Translations under genes and position numbers: made by a program
From: an uncultured Lachnospiraceae bacterium
GTDB lineage: Bacteria > Bacillota > Clostridia > Lachnospirales > Lachnospiraceae
Length of the DNA stretch: 64,000 bases
NCBI GenBank assembly: GCA_958428365.1
Contig: CAUAFT010000012.1
Coordinates: forward strand, 27,527 to 91,526
Direction of reading: 5' to 3'
The notes under the pieces: model-generated
What the model saw: only the letters and a program-made list of their open reading frames with translations
What the model was told of the DNA's origin: nothing
The model's database searches: none
Part shown: positions 42,574-50,668 of the stretch, in pieces
Layout of the letters: each line of letters begins with the position of its first letter
Position numbering within the stretch: the stretch's first letter is position 1

Positions 42574-44096
42574 GTCTTTTCTCCTTCATTCAGTAATTTA
42601 ACCAGTTTCTTGATAGATTTGTTCAGAGTCTCGTAGCAGATCCCATATGCCTGCAGATTTCCCCCATAAGGATCTAAAATCTCCAGCTCATCTCCCACTA
42701 ATTCCGTCAGAACCTCCACATTTTCTTCCTCTGTCTCAGGAAAAAGCTCAAATATCTTCTGACGGTTTTCCTGGCTCATGGTCAAAACCAATGTATTCTC
42801 CGTAATGTCCTCCGCTTCCAACTGAGCGGACATGAAGCCCTCTGTCTTTAACCCGTTGCTGATCATAACCGCTTCTGCCTTCTGGTTCAGCGGTTCCGGA
42901 AATAATACCACCAGCCCGCGGGAGAGAATCTCCACCGGACGGGTCAGAACCTGTCCCTCCAGTATGGCCGCCGCCATAGGCGCCCGGCAGGTTCCGCTGT
43001 CTGCCACAAATATGATCCTATCGTATTCCTTCATTCTTTTCTCACCCTGTGCTTCCAGGACATGATGACCGGCAGCCTTTAACAGGCGGTTCATGATCGC
43101 CTGTCCAAATCCCGGAGAGCTAAAGCTCTCCGAATAGATCTGATCCACCTCCAGATCATCAAACTTACGCAGTATCCCATAGAGATGTCTTGCGATAGCG
43201 TCCTCGTCTTCCCTTGCTCCAATACTCAGGACCTCTCCCTGAACATAAGCCCCCGCTGTCTCATCCGTTGCGATGATCCCGACTTTTTTCCCCCCGGAAA
43301 TCTGTTCCTTCGTCAGGCAGTTAATGGTATACACCACGTCCTCCCGGTCTCCGCTGACCAGCGTCAGATCTGCCTTCGGCGCATAGTGCTTATACTTCAT
43401 TCCCGGCGCCTTGGGTTTTTGCAGAGAATCCGACGCAATGATTCCCGGATCTGTCCGCACTTCCCCGATCACCTCTTCTAACATATCCTTCGTGATATAT
43501 CCGGGACGCAGGATCATTGGAATCTCCTCGGTCAGATCCACGATGGTGGACTCGATCCCGATTCCCACACTGCCTCCATCCAGAATCAGTGGAATCCTTC
43601 CATCCAGATCCTGCTTCACATGCTCTGCCCTGGTGGGGCTGGGTCTTCCGGATGTGTTGGCACTTGGGGCTGCAATGAAGGTTCCGCTCTCTTTGATCAA
43701 CTCCAATGCCACCGGATGATCCGGCATCCGGACTGCCACCGTATCCATCCCCCCCGTGGTCTCATAAGGCACTGCCTCACTCTTTCGCACGATCATAGTC
43801 AGGGGACCCGGCCAGAACGCTTTTGCCAGCTTTTCAGCTTCTTTTGGAACCTGATCCGTCAGCTTTTTCAAATCCCTGCTGTCAGCAATGTGTACGATCA
43901 AAGGGTTGTCCGACGGTCTGCCCTTTGCCTCATAAATCTTTCTGGAAGCCGACGCCTGCATGGCATCCGCCCCCAGTCCATATACGGTCTCTGTGGGAAA
44001 TGCAACAAGCCCTCCCTCTCGGATGATCTGCGCAGCCTTCCCGATGATTTCCTGATCTATCTGTTCTAAATCTAACTTTTCTACCACTGTTTCCAT
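42561..44096 (-). CDS. Threonylcarbamoyl-AMP synthase (Sua5/YwlC) fused to a degenerate low-molecular-weight phosphatase domain
   Basis: 511 residues. Residues 1-345 are full Sua5: YrdC domain with GGLVAFPTETVYGLG, KGRPSDNPLIVHI and SANTSGRPSPT, plus the C-terminal Sua5 domain. It makes threonylcarbamoyl-AMP for the t6A tRNA modification. Residues about 355-511 match YwlE-type phosphatases but read FVADSGTCRAPMA where the P-loop should be FVCTGNTCRSPMA: the nucleophilic Cys is Ala. The general-acid DPYGGNLQAY remains. In Bacillus ywlC and ywlE are separate neighbours. The fused domain is therefore probably non-catalytic. Confidence 0.9.
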   Translation of the reverse strand: METVVEKLDLEQIDQEIIGKAAQIIREGGLVAFPTETVYGLGADAMQASASRKIYEAKGRPSDNPLIVHIADSRDLKKLTDQVPKEAEKLAKAFWPGPLTMIVRKSEAVPYETTGGMDTVAVRMPDHPVALELIKESGTFIAAPSANTSGRPSPTRAEHVKQDLDGRIPLILDGGSVGIGIESTIVDLTEEIPMILRPGYITKDMLEEVIGEVRTDPGIIASDSLQKPKAPGMKYKHYAPKADLTLVSGDREDVVYTINCLTKEQISGGKKVGIIATDETAGAYVQGEVLSIGAREDEDAIARHLYGILRKFDDLEVDQIYSESFSSPGFGQAIMNRLLKAAGHHVLEAQGEKRMKEYDRIIFVADSGTCRAPMAAAILEGQVLTRPVEILSRGLVVLFPEPLNQKAEAVMISNGLKTEGFMSAQLEAEDITENTLVLTMSQENRQKIFELFPETEEENVEVLTELVGDELEILDPYGGNLQAYGICYETLNKSIKKLVKLLNEGEKTCQK

Positions 44097-44142
44097 AACA
44101 AATATTATACCACGTTATGGAAATATGGCAACCGTGTAAATT

Positions 44143-44850
44143 CTACTGCTTCTTATCCTGCTTTGCCGCATCCTTCAGATATTTCTGCACGCCCTCGCTG
44201 ATGGCGGCGGCGACTTTCTGCTGGTACTCCGAATCTGAGAGCAGGGACGCTTCCTCACTGTTGCTCAAAAATCCGCACTCCACGATGACTGTGGGAGACT
44301 TGGTCTTTTTCAGCAGATAATAGCTCTCATTGTCCTTGGCGCTCCGATGATTCTCCTTATCCAGGTGTTCAATAAGACTTGCCTGAAGCGCCTCCGCCAG
44401 CTTCTTTCCCTCCTGGGACTGTCCATAGTAAAAGACCTGGGCTCCCTTGACATACTCCTCCGGATAACTGTTTTGATGGATACTGATGGTAAAAATCGGA
44501 TTGGCTTCATCGATGATCTCGCACCGCTTTTTCATATCCTCCACCTTTTTATTCTTTGCCGTATCGCTGTACAGTCCCTCGTCGCTGTCACGGGTCAAAA
44601 CCACCCGGTATCCCTCTTTTTCCAGGAGCTTTTTCAGCTTTTTGGCGATCTGCAGATTCAGCTCCTTCTCTTTTTCATCATGTATGCCGATCTTCCCCGG
44701 ATCATTTCCGCCGTGTCCGGCGTCCACCACAATACAGGTCTTTGCCGATTCTACTTTCATCTGCTGTACATAGATGGAACCGCGCTTTGCCAGGAATCCG
44801 GCGGCTACCAGTAGGATAACGCCCATGATTAATTCGATTTTCTTTTTCAC
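44143..44850 (-). CDS. N-acetylmuramoyl-L-alanine amidase (Amidase_3)
   Basis: 235 residues from the GTG at 44850, just before the signal anchor KKKIELIMGVILLVAAGFL. A longer frame to 45063 runs into hairpin element E1 and is rejected. Catalytic zinc ligands: His in VVDAGHGGNDPGKIG, Glu in EKELNLQIAKKL, His in TISIHQNSY, and the C-terminal Glu in PTVIVECGFLSNSEE. It cleaves the glycan-peptide bond of peptidoglycan outside the membrane. The GTG binding site is weak, so the start is provisional. Confidence 0.88.
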   Translation of the reverse strand: MKKKIELIMGVILLVAAGFLAKRGSIYVQQMKVESAKTCIVVDAGHGGNDPGKIGIHDEKEKELNLQIAKKLKKLLEKEGYRVVLTRDSDEGLYSDTAKNKKVEDMKKRCEIIDEANPIFTISIHQNSYPEEYVKGAQVFYYGQSQEGKKLAEALQASLIEHLDKENHRSAKDNESYYLLKKTKSPTVIVECGFLSNSEEASLLSDSEYQQKVAAAISEGVQKYLKDAAKQDKKQ

Positions 44851-44948
44851 AGTTTTACCATAATATTGAACTTGTTGTATTTTATGAGGATGTTGGGGTG
44901 TATAGAACTGTTCTACAGAAAGAGAGGGGAGGGGTGTAAGACGGGGGG

Positions 44949-45184
44949 CTTCCAGGGGCAGGGGGACATTCCACTTCTTGTTCCGATTATGGACATAAGA
45001 CTTTCTAAATGTTCTGGGAACAGATTCTAAAACGGACGCAAACGGCCCATATTCGCCATCCATGGCTCAGATGTGCCTTTCCCAGACATCGTGTCTGGGA
45101 ATTGCTGACAATGTGCAGAACATTAAGAAAGTCTAATGTCCAGAATCAGTCACAATCCGTGGAATGTCCCCCTGCCCCTGGAAG
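44949..45184 (-). repeat. Long structured hairpin element E1
   Basis: 236 bases. The outer arms (26 bases each, 44949-44974 and 45159-45184) pair perfectly. The inner arms (44991-45016 and 45116-45141) pair except for two positions. The apical part has a small CCCAGACA/TGTCTGGG hairpin (45081-45099). Read on the minus strand it is homologous, in structure and core sequence, to E2. It lies about 100 bases upstream of the amidase start. Either a structured RNA or a palindromic mobile element. Confidence 0.75.
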
Positions 45185-45194
45185 CTTCGGCTTA

Positions 45195-45224
45195 CTCCGC
45201 AGATTGCCTAAAAATGCTGCGGAG
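45195..45224. other. Short hairpin between E1 and E2
   Basis: CTCCGCAG and CTGCGGAG arms around a 14-base loop, lying between the two large elements. There is no T-run, so terminator function is doubtful. Confidence 0.5.
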
Positions 45225-45254
45225 GGGATCTGCTAATAGGGTGGTTGGTACACA

Positions 45255-45478
45255 GCACAAAATATCGTTCCGGCATGGGTCCTTTGTGTAGGATGTTAGA
45301 ATTTCTTAGTGTTCTGGGTGTGTCAGCAATTTTTGAACAGGACGTTCAAAAAAGGCATATTCGCGCCACGGATGGCGCGTATATGCCGGTTGCGTTCGTC
45401 TTATATTCAATTAGAACCAGAACACTTAGAAATTCTTACATCCGAAACAGGGAACCATGCCGGAACGATATTTTGTGC
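45255..45478 (+). repeat. Long structured hairpin element E2, inverted relative to E1
   Basis: 224 bases. Outer arms of 24 bases (45255-45278 and 45455-45478) pair perfectly; inner arms of 27 bases (45291-45317 and 45417-45443) pair except at two T-T positions. Apical TTTGAAC/GTTCAAA (45332-45350) and GGCATAT/ATATGCC with CGCGCC/GGCGCG (45354-45387) hairpins. Its core (GTCAGCAATT, GGATGGCG, TTGCGT) matches E1 while the outer stems have wholly different sequence. It begins 13 bases beyond the GH18 stop codon. Confidence 0.75.
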
Positions 45479-45491
45479 GTCCGTCCCCACA

Positions 45492-47192
45492 CTAATTCAC
45501 ATACTTGATAATCGTATCCCACACCGAAGCGTCTTCCATTCCCAGCTTCCACACGGAAGTACCCGCTAACTTTGCCTTTTTCATGGCTTTCAGCTTCTGC
45601 TCGATGGACTTTTCTTCCTCCATCCACATTTTGTAGGTGATTCCATTCTGGGTGTATTCCAGATAATACTGTCCATATTCGTCCGACCATTTTTGTTGTG
45701 CTCCGCTGTTATTAATGACTGTCTGCTGTGCATTCATCCGTACTACCTCTGAGGTGACGGTGACGGTTCCGTCCTCTCCGGGTGTTTCTGCCCAGAGTCT
45801 TGTGTAGAATGGCATTGCAAGGATGGTTTGTTCTGCCGGAACTTCCTTTAGGGTGTCTTTGATTCCCTGAGTTACGAAGTCAATGGAGGCAACGGATCCC
45901 GCTTCCTCGGAACCTTTGTAGTGTTCGTCATATCCCATGATGATTACATAGTCTGCAAAAAGAGCCTGCTCTGCCCGGTTATAAAAGGCAGTGTAGGAGG
46001 ATGGAACATAGTTGTCTACGGAGAGGATGAGGTCATTTTTCTCACATTTGATGGAGAGCTCACGAATAAACTGAATATAACCCTCTCCCGCGTCGGAGCT
46101 GATCGCCTCCAGATCCACATTGATTCCGTCCAGGTCGTACTGAATTGCCATGGAGATCAGATTATTTGTCAGGTTCTCCCGGTAGGAGGTGTGGGTCAAT
46201 ACTTCGGTGGTGTCCACGTCAGGATTTTCCAGATTGCTGACCAGCGCCCAGACTTCCACGTTGTGCTGGTGGGCATAGGTTACATAATCGCTGCTGGCTA
46301 AGGAGGCGATACCTCCTTTGTTGTCGTTTAAGTAGAACCAGGTTGGAGAAATGACGTTTACGCCCTTCGTGTTGGAGAGGACGGTGGCAAGGGTGCTGTT
46401 GGCGGACTGCTCTGTTACCTGGTGCCATGCCATGTTAATGCTCTCCTTTTTTAACAGATGGGTAAATTCCGGTTCCTCAAAGTTGCTGGTTAACGTCTCT
46501 TTTTCTGTCTTTCCCAGCTGACGGTTTTTCACATAGCCGATGTAACCGTCGTCGGTACAGATCTTTGTCCATTTCTTCCCCTCTTCCACAACGGTGACTT
46601 TTTCATTTTTCTCTACCGTCTTTAAGATTGGGCTCTTGATGCCGCCCTTTACTCTGAGCTCTGCTTCCTTTTTCATGGAGGCGGTTGTGATATCCCCCCA
46701 GGTTCTCGTAATCATGATACGGTTTGGCTTCTTGAACATCTGATATTCGAGGTTTGTATATTTCTGCGCAAAGTCCAGAGCCACATATGCCTTGTCAGCG
46801 TCGGCATAGACAATGGTGTACTCTTCCGTATGCTTTTCCTTGGAGGCGGTGTACTCGCTGCTTCCGGCTTCCACGGAAATGACCTCGGAAGGAGTGGTAT
46901 AGAGGAGACGGTTCTCGTTGGCGTCCCAGTAGAACCTCTCGTTTAAGTTATCGTGAAGGAACTGATACTCTACATAGATCTTTCCCGCCACCAGCTTTGC
47001 GGTGGTGTCCTGCTTGTTATTGTCCACGATCACTGCGGTGTCCTCCGCCTCGTTTAACTGAAAGTATTCTTTTAAATCAGCCTTTTCCTTGGATGGAACA
47101 TACTTCTCTATGACGGCCTTACCCGCCAGCATCAGAACAACGACGACGATGAGAAGCAGCGCCGCAAGGATGGGCGACGTTTTTTTCTTCAT
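45492..47192 (-). CDS. Membrane-anchored or secreted GH18-type glycoside hydrolase with SH3-like domain
   Basis: 566 residues. An N-terminal signal anchor (ILAALLLIVVVVLMLAGKAV) is followed by a copper-amine-oxidase-N-like region (to about 185) and an SH3_3-type module (about 195-245, ILKTVEKNEKVTVVEEGKKW then YIGYVKNRQLG). The GH18 barrel fills the rest, with YDLDGINVDLEAI carrying the DxxDxDxE catalytic acid. These proteins resemble YaaH/SleL-type cell-wall or spore-cortex glucosaminidases. A GGGAGG site precedes the ATG. Confidence 0.88.
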   Translation of the reverse strand: MKKKTSPILAALLLIVVVVLMLAGKAVIEKYVPSKEKADLKEYFQLNEAEDTAVIVDNNKQDTTAKLVAGKIYVEYQFLHDNLNERFYWDANENRLLYTTPSEVISVEAGSSEYTASKEKHTEEYTIVYADADKAYVALDFAQKYTNLEYQMFKKPNRIMITRTWGDITTASMKKEAELRVKGGIKSPILKTVEKNEKVTVVEEGKKWTKICTDDGYIGYVKNRQLGKTEKETLTSNFEEPEFTHLLKKESINMAWHQVTEQSANSTLATVLSNTKGVNVISPTWFYLNDNKGGIASLASSDYVTYAHQHNVEVWALVSNLENPDVDTTEVLTHTSYRENLTNNLISMAIQYDLDGINVDLEAISSDAGEGYIQFIRELSIKCEKNDLILSVDNYVPSSYTAFYNRAEQALFADYVIIMGYDEHYKGSEEAGSVASIDFVTQGIKDTLKEVPAEQTILAMPFYTRLWAETPGEDGTVTVTSEVVRMNAQQTVINNSGAQQKWSDEYGQYYLEYTQNGITYKMWMEEEKSIEQKLKAMKKAKLAGTSVWKLGMEDASVWDTIIKYVN

Positions 47193-47221
47193 GTGTTACC
47201 TCCCTATGTAAATGCCTATTA

Positions 47222-47312
47222 ACATTATATCATATGCGTTGCATGTGACACTCCGCTTCGGATGCCATTCGGCGCATATAATATCTTTTGACATTATATC
47301 ATATGCATTGCA
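47222..47312 (-). promoter_or_regulatory. Duplicated extended -10 promoter upstream of the GH18 gene
   Basis: A 22-base unit occurs at 47222-47243 and 47291-47312 with one difference. On the minus strand each copy contains TGATATAAT, an extended -10 (TGnTATAAT). The copies are 69 bases apart, and the nearer one is about 30 bases from the ATG. Two tandem start sites, or a duplicated operator, are possible. Confidence 0.55.
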
Positions 47313-47384
47313 CAAAATAAAAAGATTTTTATAATCAGCTCCTATTATGCCATCCCTTTCCTTATTTATGCGTAAACACACGAA

Positions 47385-47414
47385 GAAGAGCGATCCTCTT
47401 ACAGACCGCTCTTC
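47385..47414 (-). terminator. Terminator after the 69-residue protein gene
   Basis: GAAGAGCG / CGCTCTTC stem, followed on the minus strand by a short T/C-rich run (TTCGTGTG). It is 30 bases past the stop at 47444. Confidence 0.6.
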
Positions 47415-47443
47415 CTCTTCAAGCATATCGGTTTCTTATTTCA

Positions 47444-47653
47444 TTATCTATTTGTTACTTTATCAAAATGAAGCTCTCTCAACACCCCCTCCTGAAATAC
47501 ATAATCGCGCATATAGTCAAATTCTTCATTGACAGACATTGTTTCCGTTACGTTTCTTGGACTGCTGATCCTTCCCTCCATCCAGATTCCGACCCCGCGT
47601 TCTTCCAGGCTCCGGAGTTCCATGAACAGCATCATGACTTCTTCTTCCTTCAT
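47444..47653 (-). CDS. Small conserved-looking protein of unknown function
   Basis: 69 residues, acidic, soluble. ATG 47653 follows AGAGGGATGAA. The C-terminal FDYMRDYVFQEGVLRELHFDKV has the look of a compact beta-hairpin plus helix that I associate with short Lachnospiraceae proteins, but there is no named domain. It has its own terminator. A plus-strand frame covers the same stretch but lacks a binding site. Confidence 0.6.
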   Translation of the reverse strand: MKEEEVMMLFMELRSLEERGVGIWMEGRISSPRNVTETMSVNEEFDYMRDYVFQEGVLRELHFDKVTNR

Positions 47654-48263
47654 TTCATCCCTCTTTCTCCCAAATCCAAAAGGAGTTCTTTCTTCCGTGA
47701 TATATTACAGATGTTTTTCTCCGTGCCATCAGCAGTTAAAATCTGCAAAAGCGTTCCGGGTTACCTTATTTATTTTCTTATCTTTTTTATCCCAAATCAC
47801 CATATCCCTGTGCTCTATGCAGACTTCAACCCCCGGTGGCTTCGCCTCACCCCTTTTTTCATCCCAAACAGGATGTTATTCAGAGACCTCCCTCCTGCCA
47901 AAATACACACAATTCTTAAATTCATTGTTGCTGTTTACTACTTTGTTGGAAAATAATTCGACATGCAGACTCCGTCTGCTTTTCAGATTGAAACTACAGA
48001 TGCCCTGAAATCATGATTGAATATGAAAGGCATGAATTTTCTATAGTTTTATGAAAGTTTGTCCTTTTAAGAATTTTTGAGAAAGGTATCTCATATCATG
48101 TTTATATCACACCGAGACACAAAAGACAACCTGTTTTTCCAATTTTTTCAAAATTTATCCTTTTTTAATACTTGCTTTCCTTAAAATTACATTTACATAT
48201 TTGAGATATTTGATTATAATAATAGTACCAATTACTTGAGTTTCTTGTAAAGGAAGTGATTTT
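47654..48263. other. 610-bp intergenic region without a recognised gene
   Basis: No frame with a binding site and convincing protein was found on either strand. It holds the upstream region of the small gene to the left, and a good promoter for mecA at 48192-48220. The middle part (47750-47950) contains GGTGAGGCGAAGCCACCGGG on the minus strand, a small possible hairpin, which I could not assign to a riboswitch class. Confidence 0.5.
48192..48220 (+). promoter_or_regulatory. Promoter of mecA
   Basis: TTTACA (48192-48197), 17-base spacer, TATAAT (48215-48220), 44 bases before the ATG. Confidence 0.8.
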
Positions 48264-49067
48264 ATGAAAATAGAGAAAGTAAATGATAACCAGATTCGTT
48301 GTACTTTAACGAAGGAAGACCTTGCCGACCGCCAGCTAAAATTAAGCGAACTGGCCTATGGTACTGAGAAAGCAAAAGTACTCTTCCGGGACATGATGCA
48401 GCAGGCAGCTTATGAATTTGGTTTCGAGGCGGAAGATATTCCTCTGATGATAGAAGCGATTCCATTATCTGCTGATACCATTATCTTAATTATCACCAAA
48501 GTGGAATATCCGGAAGAGATCGATACTCGTTTTTCTAAATTTTCAGAGGGAGATGAAAGTGATTTTGATTCCTACCAGCAGGAGGAGAGCGCTGCTGTTC
48601 CTTCCGAGGGCGCTGACGATATCTTAGGGCTTTACCGCAAGATTCAGGAAGAACGCCAGAAAGCGGAAAAAGAGTTGAAGCAGGTGTCTGATTTTGTTCC
48701 TTTGGAGGCAACCTTTTCCAAGGAGCAGACTGCAAAAAAGGATGGTTCCAGGGAATCGATGGATGTCCTGACCGACATTACCAAATTATTTGTTTTCCAG
48801 AGTTTAGACGACGTTACCAGACTCGCCCATGTGTTAAACGGCTTTTACCATGAGCGGAATGACTTATATAAAAATTTAACAACGAAGAAATTCTATCTGG
48901 TGATCCGCAAGGGCAGCCACACCCCGGAAGATTTCAACAAGGTCTGCAATATTCTTTCCGAGTATGCACATCAGGAACGCTACACCGACGCTGCCGGAGC
49001 ATATTTTGAAGAGCATTACGACTGCATCGTAAGATCCAATGCGCTCTCTGTGCTTGCCGATCTATAA
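48264..49067 (+). CDS. mecA: Adaptor protein MecA
   Basis: 267 residues. The N-terminal MKIEKVNDNQIRCTLTKEDL and MMQQAAYEFGF region binds substrates. The C-terminal half (VFQSLDDVTRLAHVL, then LVIRKGSHTPEDFNKVCNIL) is the ClpC-binding domain. MecA delivers proteins to the ClpC-ClpP protease, in Bacillus including ComK. AAGGAAGTGATTTT precedes the ATG, and a promoter and terminator isolate it as a single gene. Confidence 0.93.
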   Translation: MKIEKVNDNQIRCTLTKEDLADRQLKLSELAYGTEKAKVLFRDMMQQAAYEFGFEAEDIPLMIEAIPLSADTIILIITKVEYPEEIDTRFSKFSEGDESDFDSYQQEESAAVPSEGADDILGLYRKIQEERQKAEKELKQVSDFVPLEATFSKEQTAKKDGSRESMDVLTDITKLFVFQSLDDVTRLAHVLNGFYHERNDLYKNLTTKKFYLVIRKGSHTPEDFNKVCNILSEYAHQERYTDAAGAYFEEHYDCIVRSNALSVLADL

Positions 49068-49077
49068 TTAAAATAAG

Positions 49078-49121
49078 AAGAGGGTATCGATTATCTTTTG
49101 ATAAACGACACCCTCTTTTTT
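49078..49121 (+). terminator. Terminator of mecA
   Basis: AAGAGGGT / ACCCTCTT stem (49078-49117) with further inner pairing and a TTTTTT run to 49121, ten bases past the stop. The complementary A-run could let it serve the convergent gene at 49131 as well. Confidence 0.85.
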
Positions 49122-49130
49122 CATATTGAA

Positions 49131-49337
49131 TTAACCCTGCTGCTCTAAGAAATTGTTGATATCTTCTACTAAGCCATCCGGATCCACTCCATGAACCATT
49201 GCAGCCTCTTCGATGGTCTCCATCTGGGATGAAGGGCATCCAAGGCAATGCATACCGATTCCTAAGAGAAGTGGTGCAATATTTTCATCGATTCGCAGTA
49301 ATTCACCGATCATAGTTGATTTTGTAACCTTTGCCAT
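49131..49337 (-). CDS. DUF1858 domain protein (putative disulfide/redox protein)
   Basis: 68 residues. The family is often annotated hybrid-cluster-protein-associated redox disulfide domain. The Cys pair is in GIGMHCLGCPSSQMETIEEA near residue 32; the N-terminal TKSTMIGELLRIDENIAPLL is the typical helix. AGGAGG precedes the ATG. Divergent from the ferredoxin gene. Confidence 0.85.
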   Translation of the reverse strand: MAKVTKSTMIGELLRIDENIAPLLLGIGMHCLGCPSSQMETIEEAAMVHGVDPDGLVEDINNFLEQQG

Positions 49338-49444
49338 CTGCTATACCTCCTATCTATATGCCTGTCCTGGGACAGTTTCCTACTGTAGTATAATACCTTT
49401 TCGTTTTTTTTTCAATGCATTCTTGTATTTGAAGTATTTTACAC

Positions 49445-49473
49445 TTGTATTTGAGTAATTTTTGTAATAAAAT
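49445..49473 (+). promoter_or_regulatory. Promoter of the ferredoxin gene
   Basis: TTGTAT (49445-49450), 17-base spacer, TAAAAT (49468-49473), about 58 bases before the ATG at 49532. Confidence 0.7.
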
Positions 49474-49531
49474 GTGACTAGACGCAGAGGTATCTGCGGT
49501 GAGCAAAACATTATATAAGGAGGAATTTAAA

Positions 49532-49702
49532 ATGGCATACGTTATTACAGATTCTTGTGTAAACTGTGGTACTTGCGAAGGCGAGTGTCCAGTAGGCGCT
49601 ATCTCCGCAGGCGATAGCAAATTTGAGATCGATGCTTCCACATGTGTAGATTGCGGTACTTGTGCTGGTGCCTGTCCTACAGGAGCAATCGAGTCCGAAT
49701 AA
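49532..49702 (+). CDS. 2[4Fe-4S] ferredoxin
   Basis: 56 residues from ATG 49532, which follows AAGGAGG; upstream in-frame codons are not needed. Two CX2CX2CX3CP cluster motifs, CVNCGTCEGECP and CVDCGTCAGACP. A low-potential electron carrier for hydrogenase and pyruvate:ferredoxin-type enzymes in clostridia, consistent with the hydrogenase maturases in this window. Monocistronic, between its own promoter and terminator. Confidence 0.97.
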   Translation: MAYVITDSCVNCGTCEGECPVGAISAGDSKFEIDASTCVDCGTCAGACPTGAIESE

Positions 49703-49723
49703 TTTTTTTCGTACATGATAAAT

Positions 49724-49757
49724 AAAACCGTCACAGCGATGTGGCGGTTTTATTTTT
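49724..49757 (+). terminator. Terminator of the ferredoxin gene
   Basis: AAAACCG/CGGTTTT with inner CACA/TGTG pairing (49724-49751), followed by ATTTTTATT. About 20 bases past the stop. Confidence 0.85.
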
Positions 49758-49825
49758 ATTCCATGGACAATTCCCGTTTTCCACCGATCTTATAAAAGAT
49801 CCACCCGGCGAAAAAAGCCTGTCCG

Positions 49826-50527
49826 CTAGATCGTTTTAGGCTGTAACGCCTTGTCCTTGGATTTGGACTTGTGGAACATCTTTCTGGACTTATGTCTCTG
49901 GCGGATCGCCTCATCCAGCTTGCGGTAATGCTCCTCCGCCATCTCCTCCTGTTCCCGCATGAGGTAATTCATCTCTTTTAAGACTTTCTCCCCCACATGC
50001 TCGCCCACGGAGGCTCCCAGGGACTGGTTGTTCTCCTCGATGGCTTTTTTTACGATTCCGGTCATGAGATTCTGGAACTGCTCCATCCGTTCCTCCGCTC
50101 CCGGCTGCATACCACCCGCGCCCTGCATCTGACCTGCGGCAGCCTGTCCCGGCATGACCTGTGCCGGAACGTTCTGTATCATCTGCGCCTGTCTTGCCTG
50201 TAACTGTGCCGCCTGATTCCCGGTGGTCTGTACCTTGGCTTTGGGCATGGTGTGTACCTTTATCTCAGGAATCTCCTTTTCCTCCTCCGTCTCGGCGATA
50301 GGTTCGCCCTCCTGAAGGATCATTTTTATCGCTTTTAATTGGTATCCCTTTTCTTTTAATTCTTTTATCTTCTGAAATTGCTCAATATTTTCTTTCGTAT
50401 AATACCGGTGTCCCAATTCATTTCTTGGAACCTTTAGATCCAGTTCTTCTTCCCAGTAACGTAATACATGAGATTCCACATCAATCATTTGTGCAGCATC
50501 TGAAATTATGTAACGTACTTTTTCCAA
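49826..50527 (-). CDS. MerR-family regulator with long coiled-coil tail
   Basis: 233 residues from a TTG at 50527, behind AGGAGG at ten bases; the open frame continues 24 codons upstream without support. Residues 1-70 are a MerR winged helix (YIISDAAQMIDVESHVLRYW, then LGHRYYTKENIEQF). A Gln/Ala-rich linker and a C-terminal basic helix (RQRHKSRKMFHKSKSKDK) follow. There is no effector-binding domain or metal Cys cluster. Members of this type in Firmicutes are linked to chromosome or cell-cycle regulation, but no role is established here. Confidence 0.85.
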   Translation of the reverse strand: MEKVRYIISDAAQMIDVESHVLRYWEEELDLKVPRNELGHRYYTKENIEQFQKIKELKEKGYQLKAIKMILQEGEPIAETEEEKEIPEIKVHTMPKAKVQTTGNQAAQLQARQAQMIQNVPAQVMPGQAAAGQMQGAGGMQPGAEERMEQFQNLMTGIVKKAIEENNQSLGASVGEHVGEKVLKEMNYLMREQEEMAEEHYRKLDEAIRQRHKSRKMFHKSKSKDKALQPKTI

Positions 50528-50622
50528 ACTAATTCTACCTCCTATGCAGTATCTTATTTTATTATAACAAAGCCCCGCATCTTTACAAGAATTTTTCATC
50601 GTGTAAAAATGACAGAAAAAAA

Positions 50623-50652
50623 CAGATACCGCCTGAGTTTTGGCGATATCTG
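50623..50652 (-). terminator. Terminator of dnaB
   Basis: CAGATA/TATCTG and CGCC/GGCG stem with TTTTTTTCTG on the minus strand, 16 bases past the dnaB stop at 50669. Confidence 0.85.
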
Positions 50653-50668
50653 CATGATTCGTCTTTTT

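Noticed and set aside
44851..45063. N-terminal extension of the amidase to an ATG at 45063
   Set aside because: The added 71 codons lie in hairpin element E1 and before the signal anchor; no binding site stands at 45063, and the protein part looks non-coding.
47750..47950. Cyclic-di-GMP riboswitch suggested by GGCGAAGCCACCGGG on the minus strand
   Set aside because: The surrounding stems and the conserved tetraloop receptor elements of the known class are not present, and no suitable gene follows.
47468..47956. 162-codon plus-strand frame opposite the small gene at 47444-47653
   Set aside because: No binding site, no domain, and composition (many Phe, His, Pro) like an antisense frame; the minus-strand small gene with its terminator is the better reading.
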